NCBI GenBank assembly: GCA_963082975.1
Contig: OY720349.1
Coordinates: forward strand, 48,155,962 to 48,219,961
DNA: 64,000 bases
From: Labia minor
Lineage: Eukaryota > Arthropoda > Insecta > Dermaptera > Spongiphoridae
Direction of reading: 5' to 3'
The notes under the pieces are model-generated. The model made no database searches. It was not told the DNA's origin and saw nothing but the letters and a program-made list of their open reading frames with translations. Positions 11,351 through 21,397 of this stretch are shown here, in pieces; within the stretch, counting starts at the first letter, position 1, and every line of letters starts with the position of its first letter. The position numbers were made by a program, and so were the translations under genes.

Positions 11351-11773
11351 CGGAAAATTACTATTTTATAGACTCAGAATTGGCTGAACCGATTTCTTTG
11401 AAATTACATCACAATATTCTTATATACCTCTAGAGTAACATAGGCTATAAATTTTATTAATATCTTATCAATAACCGCAGAAATTAATTTTTTAAAGTTT
11501 ATATAATTCTCCGTGTTGTTCATTCAAGAGCAGCTCGCGGCTCACTGTCGGCCTAGCGGAATCATTTCAAACAATGAATTATCATAGAGATTCCCAATCG
11601 AAGAATTATTATAATATTTCCCTTTTTATTTTAAATTCTAATATACAAATATCAATTCAATTAAATAATTTATTCTAAAAGTTCTCAATTTAATTAAAAT
11701 ATTTATTAGATCATATTTTTATCTTAAATTATTTTTTATTTAATTGAATATTTCTTCTTTTCTATAATATATA
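11172..11773 (+). mobile_element. Helitron head, copy 1 (5' part, interrupted by LTR retrotransposon)
   Basis: Begins TCTATATATATAAAAAAAGG after a host A, as Helitrons do. It contains a (GTCT)n microsatellite at 11284-11350, then CCGGAAAATTAC and GGCTGAACCGATTTC. Apart from microsatellite length it matches 17876-18494 at every base I compared. The LTR retrotransposon interrupts it after 11773, and about 45 bp more of it follow at 17831-17875. The copy then stops where the second head starts. Confidence 0.7.
11284..11350 (+). repeat. (GTCT)n microsatellite in Helitron head 1
   Basis: About 16 tandem GTCT units, bounded by TTTTTCAC on the left and CCGGAAAATT on the right. The twin copy at 17990-18072 has a few more units, which is the main difference seen between the two heads. 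Confidence 0.95.
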
Positions 11774-13510
11774 TGTAATATAGTGGAGATATATTGTCTT
11801 GGTGTGATGGAGATGTATTATATTTGATATATTGAAAATATATTATCTTAGTGTAATGGAAATATATTATTATGTTATCTTTAGAATGTGTAGAAATAGA
11901 TTATATAAAATACATTATGTCATAGAGTAAGAATGTGTTAAGCCCTGGGAATATATAATATATAGAATAAGAAGAAGGAAGGCCTTAGCTGGCATTCCTA
12001 GTGGAATGATAATTCCGTGAGAATAAAATATGATAATAGTTATATAAGTAAAGAAGGATTGTAGTGGGTGGGAGTGAGACGGAGGTATGTTGATAATGGA
12101 TTATCGCTGGCCGCCCGTTCAAGGCTGCTGGGGGGTAATGGAATTCGCATAGGTAGCGTCTGCTAGAAAATAAGAAATGATTAAGTCGAGAGGATGTACG
12201 TGGGTGGGAGTGAGATAGAGACAGGATGGAGACAGAGGAGTCAGCAAGTGAAATGGCTCAAGGTGATGGGAAAGAAATAAGAAATGCGTAGGTGAAATAG
12301 GAACCGCGTGGGACGCCCGTTATGAGTCGAAACCATAATGTGCAGATTTTTGCATTACAGAGAAGAGAGATGGGTGCCTAGGGAAGGAGAAGGGAATGGA
12401 GAGGAGAAGGGGGAGAAGACTTAGAAAAGAAACAGCGCGGACAGGCCTGGAGTCAGAAAGTGAGAAAGTTACAAGGGTCGTAAGATGTGATACACGGAGG
12501 CCCCCCGGCAGGGGAAGAGAGGGGGTAGGATGGAAAGTGTGCAGTGTATGATGTATTATAAGGGGATGAATTATTGTTAAGTGATTGTGAGTGTTTGTGT
12601 TAATATTTTTAATTATATCAAGTGTTAATATTTTTAGTTATATCCATAGTAAGTGTTCGGCCGACACGACAACTAATTGTAAGTCTAATACATGTATTTT
12701 AAATAAATTAAGTAAATTGTTTTCAAAAGATATCAATATCAAATTGACTAAAGTAATATACATTTGAATAAGTAACTTATAATTAAATTTTGTAAATTAT
12801 AATTAAATGAATTTCTGATTTGAAATAAATTAAATGAAATGTTTTCAAAAGTTATCAATATCAAATTGAATAAAGTAATATACATTTGAATAAGTAACTT
12901 ATAATTAAACTTTGTAAATTACAATTGAATGAATTCAGAATATGAAATAAATCAAATGAAATATTTGTAGATGAATTATAATTAAATGGATTAAAATAAA
13001 ATTAATTAAATAAACAAGTTAAATTAAATAAATTATATTTAAAAGAATTAATGTAGAATTGATTGAATAAATAAATTAAATAATATAAATTAGGATTAAA
13101 TGGATTAATATAAAATTAATTAAATAAACAAGTTAAATTATGTGAATTATAATTAAATGGATTAATGTAAAATTAATTAAATAACAAGTTAAATTAAATA
13201 AATTATATCTAAAAGAATTAATGTAAAACTGATTGAGTAAATAAATTAAATAAATTATAATTAACTGGATTAATGTAACCTTATTAAATGAACAAGTTAA
13301 ATAAATTGTAATTTGAAGAGACTAATAATTTGAACTCGATCAATAATTGTATCTTGATTAAATAAACAAATTAACTTAAGTTAAAGGATGTTAATAATAA
13401 CCAATTTGACCCGCTCGTCGCATACAGGTGGCATAATCTTGTTCCTTCCCTTCTAGTATTATGTAAAGTAAATGCTCGGCTTTAAAGTAAGTACTCGGCT
13501 CTATGTTACA
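11774..13510 (+). repeat. 5' LTR (1737 bp)
   Basis: Runs from TGTAATATAG to TATGTTACA. The first 1.2 kb is roughly 80-85 percent identical to the 3' LTR, while 13021-13510 differs from 17341-17830 at one base only. The AT-rich tail consists of diverged blocks with the motif ATTAAATGGATTAAT, and the number of blocks differs between the LTRs. Fragments with GGCATTCCTAGTGGAATG near 11990 are shared with the 3' LTR. Confidence 0.85.
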
Positions 13511-13512
13511 AC

Positions 13513-13531
13513 TGGTGTCAGGTGTGGGGTT
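13513..13531 (+). other. Primer-binding site, tRNA-Leu-like
   Basis: Two bases after the 5' LTR the sequence reads TGGTGTCAGGTGTGGGGTT. From memory of eukaryotic leucine tRNAs (3' end CCCACTCCTGACACCA), this is complementary to a tRNA-Leu 3' end with about two mismatches in 19. Position and leading TGG are as expected of a minus-strand primer site. Confidence 0.65.
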
Positions 13532-13701
13532 GAGGGTTTAGGGTTGGAGGGTTAACTAATGAAGCTCGGGATAATTATTGGACGCTATCGGCTAACTGGG
13601 GGATAACAGATTTTCTTTCTTAGGTGAGGGAGAGTACGGAAAAATTAAACCCTAGACCTGGTGTTTGCTCAATATCAAAGTTGAAAACACCCCCCACGAG
13701 A

Positions 13702-13812
13702 AATGGAGGAACAGATACATAATGATGAATAACAAGATACACAAAGATCGATAACTCCCAGCTATATGTTAAGTCAGCTATTAGAAAATTGGGATGGAAA
13801 TGAGGATATCAG

Positions 13813-13843
<31 letters not shown>

Positions 13844-15000
13844 GCAACAGTTAAAAGATATGGCCACTTTAGGAAATTGGACAGAAGAAGGGGCGAAAAT
13901 TATTTTGAAAGATTATTTTGTTAGATGTTTTCATACAGGGATTACGGGGAGAGACTGGTAGGAATGTAAGAGTAGCAGTTCCAAGGGATAGGAATAAAGC
14001 GCTGGAGATAGGCGAAACATGGGAAATAGAGGAGCGAGATAAGCAGGAAGGCAGGACAAGGGAATAGTGGAGGGGATGTCGCCCTGGGCGGGGATGGGGC
14101 AAATGGACCTATTCTTCAATAAGTTTGAGCAGCTGGCCAAAATGGGTAACATACCCGACGACCAGAGGAAGGAGGTCGTGGAGTGGAAGATGGAGGGAAC
14201 GGCGTTGAGGGTCGTCCGAAGATACCCAACGATAACACTTAGGAATGGGTGAAGAAACAACCAAGAGCGAGGTTCAAACTGGAAGACACGGCTCACGAGT
14301 AACCCTGCGATTAGGGGCAGGTGATACAATGGTAAACGGGAAGGACACAAGGCTCGGAGGTGAGAGAAAGGAGGAAGAAATGCAAGAGGAGGTCGCGAGA
14401 GCACGAATCGTTAGCCCTGAATAAGAGGACGCGGAATTTGGAGCCATTAGTGGCATTCCGGCGGTCACTGAGATAGAGGAAGGGCAAGAGGATGTCGTGA
14501 GAGCGAGAATAGTTGGCCCTGAACATGCTGACACGAAATTTGGAGCCATTAGTGGCATTTCGTCGGTCACCGAGAGAGAAGAAGGGCAAGAGGAGGTCGT
14601 GGGAGAAGGAGTCGTAGCACTGAACACGATGACACGGAATTTGGAGCCATTAGTGGCATTCCGTCGGTCACCGTGGTAGAAGAGGTGCAAGAGGAAGTTG
14701 TGAAAGCGAGAGCACTTAGCACTGAACGAGATGACACGGAATTTGGAGCCATTAGTGGCATTCCGTCTGTCACCGAGAGAGAAGAAGTGCAAGTGGAGAG
14801 CGAGCCAGAAGGGGAGGAGGAATCCCTCAGGATTGATGGAGGAGATTCGGAGTCTCGGCGACAGGAGACCGAGACTGGTGAGCAAATTAGTCAAGGGGAA
14901 ACAGGACAAGCCTCGCGGGTAGAAAGAAGGAACAACGGGACTACGAAGCCATTGACGACCCTCACGAAGAAAGACCAGAAGTTCCAATATGGATGCCACG
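13702..15000 (+). pseudogene. Degenerate gag-like frame of the LTR retrotransposon
   Basis: From ATG at 13702 a broken frame encodes MLSQLLENWDGNEDIRKFF, then after a T-run QQLKDMATLGNWTEEGAK, and near 14100 FFNKFEQLAKMGNIPDD followed by RKEVVEWKMEGTALRVV. These short helical blocks ending in a G-x-A motif resemble retrotransposon Gag capsid. In-frame stops and frame shifts (for example after GITGRDW near 13955) break it. A T homopolymer of 27 bases at 13817-13843 disrupts the frame. Downstream the frame passes into a 34-residue acidic tandem repeat. Not functional as read. Confidence 0.6.
14434..14800 (+). repeat. 101-102-bp tandem repeat, 34-residue acidic units, about 3.6 copies
   Basis: Units begin at 14434, 14536, 14637 and 14739, each starting (G/A)AATTTGGAGCCATTAG. 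Three intervals are 102, 101 and 102 bp. Translated, a unit reads EFGAISGIPSVTEREEGQEE and continues acidic; the single 101-bp unit shifts the frame, so the array was once coding and has since decayed. A partial unit precedes it at 14371-14433. The long antisense frame at 14274-15053 is a shadow of this array. Confidence 0.85.
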
Positions 15001-15890
15001 GTTAGGGGTGGCATGGAGGCCCAGCTCAACACCGGAAGCCCGAGAACAAGCACTTCCCCAACAGCTGGGGCGACAGGGAATACTAGTAGTCGTAAACCAC
15101 CCGTTGAGGTCCCACCAAAGGGAAAGGGGAGGGCGATCGGAAAAGAGAACCATTAGGAAGTTTCACGAAAACGGGAGTAAGGTATCTTTGTTCCTTCTCT
15201 AGCAGGTTAGACTATCGCTACGATGGGAAAATAGGCAAGGGAGAGGGAAGAGGTAATGCCACTGGGAATTTATTTTGAACAAGTCGACGTATAATAAATT
15301 AATCTTTCTTTATTCATATATTAAAGAGAAGGTATCGGTCATCAGGGAGTCTCGGGAGAAATTACAGGATGACCGATACGCTCTCTTCGAACGGGAACCG
15401 TTGAGGTTGATAGATTTTAAGGAGGATATGCCATATGTTAAACCAGTTTCGAGATGACGGAGGGGATTATTTCACATTTGAGTGAGACGCTACCCCCGGC
15501 GCGAAGTCGACGTGGTTTGGTAGACGCGGGGGGCACGATTTAAAAATTCGTTTGTTTTTGAAACTCTAGATAATGAAGATCTGGTGGAATTGAATGCCAG
15601 AGTATAAAATTTAAAGGAAGTTAATGACCAAAACACGACGCCTGGGGCAAGCAGTAACGTCAGTTCGAAACTGGTTAGAGGATGTCCTCGAGATTGTTCA
15701 ATGTTACTAGGATTAATTATAGGTATAAGTAGGGAACTCCTTGAAGGAAGGGAAAAGCTGACCCGCTGGAACTACGATCTGTTTGGAAGAAGCGTGCACG
15801 GAAGAAGAAGGAGGACGGGAAGCTGCAGAGTCCACTGAGGAGTGATGGTGCTGTGACCAGGGACAAAACAGAGGAGGGGACGAACTGTTG

Positions 15891-15935
15891 AAAAGGATTG
15901 TTTCGTGAAAAATCTTTATCCCGAAACAATCTTTT
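15891..15935 (+). other. Hairpin immediately upstream of the polypurine tract
   Basis: The arm AAAAGGATTGTTTCG (15891-15905) is nearly the reverse complement of CGAAACAATCTTTT (15922-15935), with one bulged base and a 16-base loop. It ends three bases before the polypurine tract. Confidence 0.6.
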
Positions 15936-15937
15936 TT

Positions 15938-15951
15938 AAAAGGTGGTGGAG
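15938..15951 (+). other. Polypurine tract
   Basis: AAAAGGTGGTGGAG directly precedes the TG of the 3' LTR. It is mostly purine and correctly placed to prime plus-strand synthesis. Confidence 0.7.
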
Positions 15952-17830
15952 TGTAATATATTGGAAATATATTATATTAGTGTAATGGAAATAAATTATC
16001 TTTAGAATATGTTGGAATAGATTATATAATATACATTATGTCATGTATTGAGAATATGTTAGAATAAGAAGAAGAAAGATTAGCTGGCATTCCTAGTGGA
16101 ATGATAATTCCGTGAGAATAAAATAAGATAATAGTTATATAAGTTAAGAAAGATTATAATAAGTGGAAGTGAGATGAACGATGCTGGAGGGGTGAAGGGG
16201 GTGGGCCGCGACAGGAAGGAGGCGGCCGGTGTAATGAGAATGGTGTGGGAAGATATGATTACCGTTGTCCACACGTCTGGTCGAGAATGGAATTCGCAAA
16301 CGTTGGCGTTTCATAGAAAATAAGTTAATAATTAAGTTAAGATAATGTATGTAAGTGTAAGTGAGATAGCCGATAAGGGATAGAGGAGGGGGTGAGGAGA
16401 GACAGGATGGAGACAGAGGAGACAGCCAGTGAAATAGCTCAAGGTGATGAGAAAGAAGGCATAGGGGTGAAATATGAATCGCGTGGGACCCCCGTTCAAG
16501 GCTATGAGTCGAGACCATAATTTGCGAATATTTGCATTAGAGAGAAGAGGGATGGGGGCCTAGGGAAGGAGGAAGGAATGTAGGCGAGAAGGGTCAGAGG
16601 GAGAGCGGGGGAACAATAGCGAGCTCTCGGCATTGGAGAGCCTCTGGCAGTAGGTGACTGGGAGATGTAAGATGTAGTCACACATAGAGACAGAAAGATA
16701 CGGAGGGCGTAAGATGTGACACACTGAGGCCCTGGGAGGGGAGAGAGGGGTAGGATGGAAAGCGTGAAGTGTATGATATAGTATAAGGGGATGAATTATT
16801 GTTAAGTGATTGTGAATGTTTGTGTTAATGTTTTTAATTATATCAAGTGTTAATATTTTTAATTATATCAATAGTAAGTGTTCGGCCGACACGACAAATT
16901 GTAAGTCAAATAACATGTATTTTAAATAGATTAAATAAAATATTTTCAAAAGATATTAATATCACATTGAAAAGTAATATAAATTTCTTAAGTAATTTGT
17001 AATTAAATTGTGTAAATTATAATTGTATGAATTTCTGATTTTAAATAAATTAAATAAAATATTTTCAAAAGATATTGATATCAAATTGAATAAGTAATAT
17101 AAATTTGATTAAGTAACTGATAATTAAATTTTGTAAATTATAATTGAATGAATTCAGAATATGAAATAAATTAAATGAAATGTTTCTAATTAAATTACTA
17201 TACATTTTATCGGGTAACTTGTAATTGAATTGTTTAAATTATAATTAAATGGATTAATATAAAATTAATTAAATAAACAAGTTAAATTATGTGAATTATA
17301 ATTAAATGGATTAATGTAAAATTAATTAAATAAACAAGTTAAATTAAATAAATTATATTTAAAAGAATTAATGTAGAATTGATTGAATAAATAAATTAAA
17401 TAATATAAATTAGGATTAAATGGATTAATATAAAATTAATTAAATAGACAAGTTAAATTATGTGAATTATAATTAAATGGATTAATGTAAAATTAATTAA
17501 ATAACAAGTTAAATTAAATAAATTATATCTAAAAGAATTAATGTAAAACTGATTGAGTAAATAAATTAAATAAATTATAATTAACTGGATTAATGTAACC
17601 TTATTAAATGAACAAGTTAAATAAATTGTAATTTGAAGAGACTAATAATTTGAACTCGATCAATAATTGTATCTTGATTAAATAAACAAATTAACTTAAG
17701 TTAAAGGATGTTAATAATAACCAATTTGACCCGCTCGTCGCATACAGGTGGCATAATCTTGTTCCTTCCCTTCTAGTATTATGTAAAGTAAATGCTCGGC
17801 TTTAAAGTAAGTACTCGGCTCTATGTTACA
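15952..17830 (+). repeat. 3' LTR (1879 bp)
   Basis: Starts TGTAATATATTGG and ends TATGTTACA, then TATA. It is longer than the 5' LTR mainly because of extra copies of an AT-rich block near 17200-17340. The last 490 bp is almost identical to the 5' LTR tail, while the upstream part has diverged strongly. Confidence 0.85.
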
Positions 17831-17989
17831 TATATATAATAATATATAAATTTTATCATTGAATAATAATCTTAATCTATATATATAAAAAAAGGTTTTT
17901 GTCTGCACATTGCTCAGAATTTAAAAATTTTTGCATATCTTCGCGTTTCATGACCTCTAGAATCCAAAAGTGACTTTAGAATTTTTCAC

Positions 17990-18072
<83 letters not shown>
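17990..18072 (+). repeat. (GTCT)n microsatellite in Helitron head 2
   Basis: About 20 GTCT units, longer than the twin array in head 1, flanked by the same unique sequence. Confidence 0.95.
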
Positions 18073-19949
18073 CGGAAAATTACTATTTTATAGACTCAGA
18101 ATTGGCTGAACCGATTTCTTTGAAATTACATCACAATATTCTTATATACCTCTAGAGTAACATAGGCTATAAATTTTATTAATATCTTATCAATAACCGC
18201 AGAAATTAATTTTTTAAAGTTTATATAATTCTCCGTGTTGTTCATTCAAGAGCAGCTCGCGGCTCACTGTCGGCCTAGCGGAATCATTTCAAACAATGAA
18301 TTATCATAGAGATTCCCAATCGAAGAATTATTATAATATTTCCCTTTTTATTTTAAATTCTAATATACAAATATCAATTCAATTAAATAATTTATTCTAA
18401 AAGTTCTCAATTTAATTAAAATATTTATTAGATCATATTTTTATCTTAAATTATTTTTTATTTAATTGAATATTTCTTCTTTTCTATAATATATATATAA
18501 TAATATATAAATTTTATCATTGAATAATAAAAAAAAATATTATTTAACCTGAATTAAAATGACTGAATTATATTATCTTTGTTTTTTATTTTAATTTAAT
18601 TACTCTATTATTAATTAACTATATATATATATATATATTATATAAAAATTAAAATATGATGATATAAAGTTGTTTTAAATTTTTGACATTTTTAAATTGG
18701 GTATATTTTTTAAATTTATTAAAATGTCTTTTTTATTTATTATGTTTAAAAGATTCATTTTTATTATGTGATATTAATAAAAAATAACGATGCTCTGTGC
18801 AAGTCGAATCATGTTGCACATAATTAAATAACAATTGCCAAACAAAGAATATAATATTTTTTTAAATTCTTATATTTAAATATCATTTCAATTAAATAAT
18901 TTATTCTAAAAGGTCTCATTTTAATTAATTTAATAAAATATTTAAATCACCATTCAATTTTTTATTAATAGGCTTCTTTTTTTATTTTTAATTTTTAATA
19001 AATTCTCTTTTTTTGATATGATATTAATAAAAAATAATATTAAATTGTATATATAAATATAAAAATTAGAATATTTGAATTTTTTTAAATTTTAACACAT
19101 GTAATCAATCATATGCATTAAGAATGGAAAATTTTTAAAATCAACTTGCTATTAAATTCAGAAAAAAAATACTGATATATAGAATATATAGACTATTCGA
19201 ATATAATTTAAAACTCTTTCTCTCCTTCTATTTTAAATTAAAAAAACGGAGTTTTAAGAAATTTAGATGCCATATGCAACATGGGTGGGTAAATGAATTG
19301 GGCTGGAAGAGGAGGCAATTTATAATTTTCTTCTAATTCAGATTTAGGACTCAAATCTCGCTAAGAACATTCAATATTTTTGTACACAAAATATTCAGAG
19401 TATTGGCTAAGCGTATCACTCACAATCAGTGTAAATTGAAATTTATATAAATTAACAAAGTGAAAATTTTTATTTGTTTAAATTTTATTATAATGAATCA
19501 AAAAAAATTAAATATATAGATCACATGATTAAGAGAAGCAAAAAATTTAACAGAAAATAACTGTTGGATGGAGGTCGGACATGACAGAAACTGTAAGCGA
19601 AATCTTCATATTGCGACGAATAATTTTCAAATCCCCTAGCACCACAGAATTTAAGTTTCTTTTAAGGAAAATAACTATGATCTAAAAAAATTAATAAATG
19701 AACTTAATAATAAAAAAAACAAATAAATCAATTAATTTAAATTAATACTATTAATGAATGTATATATTGGTCATTTATCTATAGTTTTATACCGTTAATT
19801 TTTATAAATTGTCTCAAGTCTCTATTTTTGCATTTTCTCAAGTTTCATTATAATTAAAAATATTCAATAATAATCTAGCAATGAAAATAAAATACCAAAA
19901 TGTAATGATCAAGAAATATTATACTCTATTATAACATATACAATACTTA

Positions 19950-20945
19950 TAAACTATAGGCGGAGGAAATATTAGGAGATATCATTGCGGGTTCAGGCCA
20001 AATCGACCAACATTAATTAAGATATTTTCATTATGACAGATATTAGGAACAAAACCGCGAATTCAATATTTCTGTTCACTAATTTTAGTTTAGTAAAACA
20101 TACGCATAACTCAATAGATCCGGATAAACTTTTTCAAATTTTCAATCTTCAAATTTCTCTTGAAGGTAGTAAAGAAAGAATAAGATGCGGAAATCAATTG
20201 TAAAATATTAGGTTACTCAGACGACTTAAATATAATAGGAGATTCGGCAATTGCAATTACAGATAGCGAGGAAAATTTAATGGAGGTTTGAAATTAATAG
20301 TGATAAGAAAAAATATTTAGTAACAATGAGGAAGAGTATTAACATACAAAATCTTAAGATACAAAATGTAGAATTTGAATATGTAGAAAAATTGAATGTA
20401 ATCACGAAGGATAATAATATTTGAGAAGAATTTAAATCTGGGTTGCAATCGGGAAACGCCTGTTATCTGCAATAAAGAGGCTTATCTCTTCAAAATTATT
20501 ATCAAAGGGAATATATAAAAAGATTATTTTGCCTGTTGCATTATATGGGTGGGAGGCATGGTCTATGACCCTTGGAGATGAGAGTAGATTCAGAGTATTT
20601 GAGAATAGGATTCTTCCCTGCATTTATTGGCCAAAGAAAGATGAGGTCACCGGGTATGAGGGAGACTGTATAACAAGAAATTGCATGGCCTCTCTGCATC
20701 TTCAGAAATAGTTAGGGTTATAAAAGGGAAAAAGCTGCGATAGGCAGGGCACGTGGCAAGAATGGGAAAGGAAAAAGATATTGGTGGGAAGACCGATTGG
20801 AAAACGTCCGCTTGGAAAACCAATGACGCGTAGGAAGGGACGTAAGAGAGATGGAATAAGGGCTCAGGATAGGGACACTTGGAGAAATGTGGTTGTTGCG
20901 GCTAAGAACTTTAGAGTATCTTTGAGCCACATAGGTAGATAGATA
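19950..20945 (+). pseudogene. LINE (non-LTR retrotransposon) reverse transcriptase relic, C-terminal part
   Basis: Broken plus-strand frames spell recognisable LINE blocks in order: HCGFRPNR near 19985, GYSDDLNIIGDS at 20211 (the catalytic YADD box with A changed to S), then SKLLSKGIYKKIILPVALYG and WEAWSMTLGDESRFRVFENR at 20490-20610, and LR-AGHVARMGK near 20735. The gene is broken by stops and frame shifts. The upstream N-terminus and endonuclease are absent. The family looks RTE/Jockey-like, common in arthropods. The same 3' part occurs in inverse orientation at 62820-63165, each time joined to the same Helitron-like tail. Confidence 0.75.
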
Positions 20946-21148
20946 TAACATATACAATAATAATATATATAATTAATATAGTGATTAAATTAAAATATAT
21001 TTTTTAAATAAGAACACAAAAAGAAATGAATGTTTTATGTAATATACTGATTGAAACAAAATGGATGAAAACCTTTTAATACTTTCAACCACCAAATACT
21101 ATGTACAACTCGGGGGTACAGGGGGCGGAGCCCCCGTCTAGGTGTGAA

Positions 21149-21176
21149 GAGCGCCGAAGGCGCTCTGAGCAGCTAG
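21149..21176 (+). other. Helitron 3' terminus: hairpin plus CTAG
   Basis: A 7-bp stem with a 3-base loop, seven bases, then CTAG before a host T. A second GC-rich hairpin GGGGGC-GGA-GCCCCC precedes it at 21121-21135. These are the rolling-circle termination signals of the Helitron. Confidence 0.75.
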
Positions 21177-21375
21177 TATTATATAAATATGTATACGAGT
21201 GTATACAAATATGTGTAAAAAAATTTACTCTGTATATTAATTAATATTGATTAAATAACTTAATAATTTATTTATGTGTATTAATTTATAAAAACAACTA
21301 TTTGATTGACTTATAATAAAAAGGGCGGCTAACTGGAGATCGCCCCGGGCGGCAAAAGTTCTAGGTACGCCACTG

Positions 21376-21397
21376 ATTAATCCAATTCAAATTTGTG
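21376..21397. mobile_element. Repeat family R, copy 1, right end after the hAT element
   Basis: The second ATTAATCC duplication is followed by AATTCAAATTTGTGATAG, matching the right ends of R copies 2 and 3. The shared similarity runs on for about 25 more bases (TCGAGTGGACACACTCCAG and a T run). Confidence 0.75.

Larger units (their letters stand above)
11774..17830 (+). mobile_element. Non-autonomous LTR retrotransposon (LARD-like), complete with both LTRs
   Basis: Both LTRs start TGTAATAT and end TGTTACA (11774-13510 and 15952-17830). TATA flanks both sides (11770-11773 and 17831-17834), fitting a 4-bp target duplication, though the AT-rich site makes this weak. A primer-binding site follows the 5' LTR and a purine tract precedes the 3' LTR. 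The 2.4-kb interior has only a broken gag-like frame and no reverse transcriptase, protease or integrase that I can recognise, so mobilisation would need a partner element. Ty3/Gypsy affinity is likely from the 4-bp duplication and gag, but not proven. Confidence 0.85.
17876..21176 (+). mobile_element. Helitron (second copy, intact ends) carrying a LINE relic
   Basis: The left end is A followed by TCTATATATATAAAAAAAGG. The right end has a perfect 7-bp hairpin GAGCGCC-GAA-GGCGCTC (21149-21165), seven bases, then CTAG (21173-21176) and a host T. This is the canonical Helitron arrangement: 5' TC, hairpin, CTRR, insertion between A and T. At 3.3 kb it has no Rep/helicase frame and is non-autonomous. 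The first 620 bp repeat copy 1. The interior is AT-rich with a (TA)n near 18620. A LINE fragment lies at 19950-20945. Confidence 0.75.
10597..21375. mobile_element. hAT-type element with 15-bp inverted repeats and 8-bp target duplication, filled with nested insertions
   Basis: The left end is CAGTGGCGTACCTAG (10597-10611) and the right end is its exact reverse complement (21361-21375). The flanks are an identical 8-bp duplication ATTAATCC at 10589-10596 and 21376-21383, as hAT transposases produce. Uninterrupted R repeats at 52377 and 54791 show the site before insertion, carrying the octamer only once (ATTAATCC in copy 3, TTTAATCC in copy 2). GC-rich subterminal DNA with GGGCGGC is at both ends. 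Only about 575 bp on the left and 200 bp on the right belong to the hAT itself; no transposase frame survives. The rest is Helitron, LTR and LINE sequence. Confidence 0.85.

Noticed and set aside
14274-15053. 259-codon minus-strand open frame
   Set aside because: It is antisense to the 34-residue tandem array of the LTR element; its repeating DRRNATNGSKF words are the reverse of the array, and no splice or start context supports it.
17970-18155. Frame with CLSVCLSV repeats
   Set aside because: Translation of the GTCT microsatellite in the Helitron head, not a gene.
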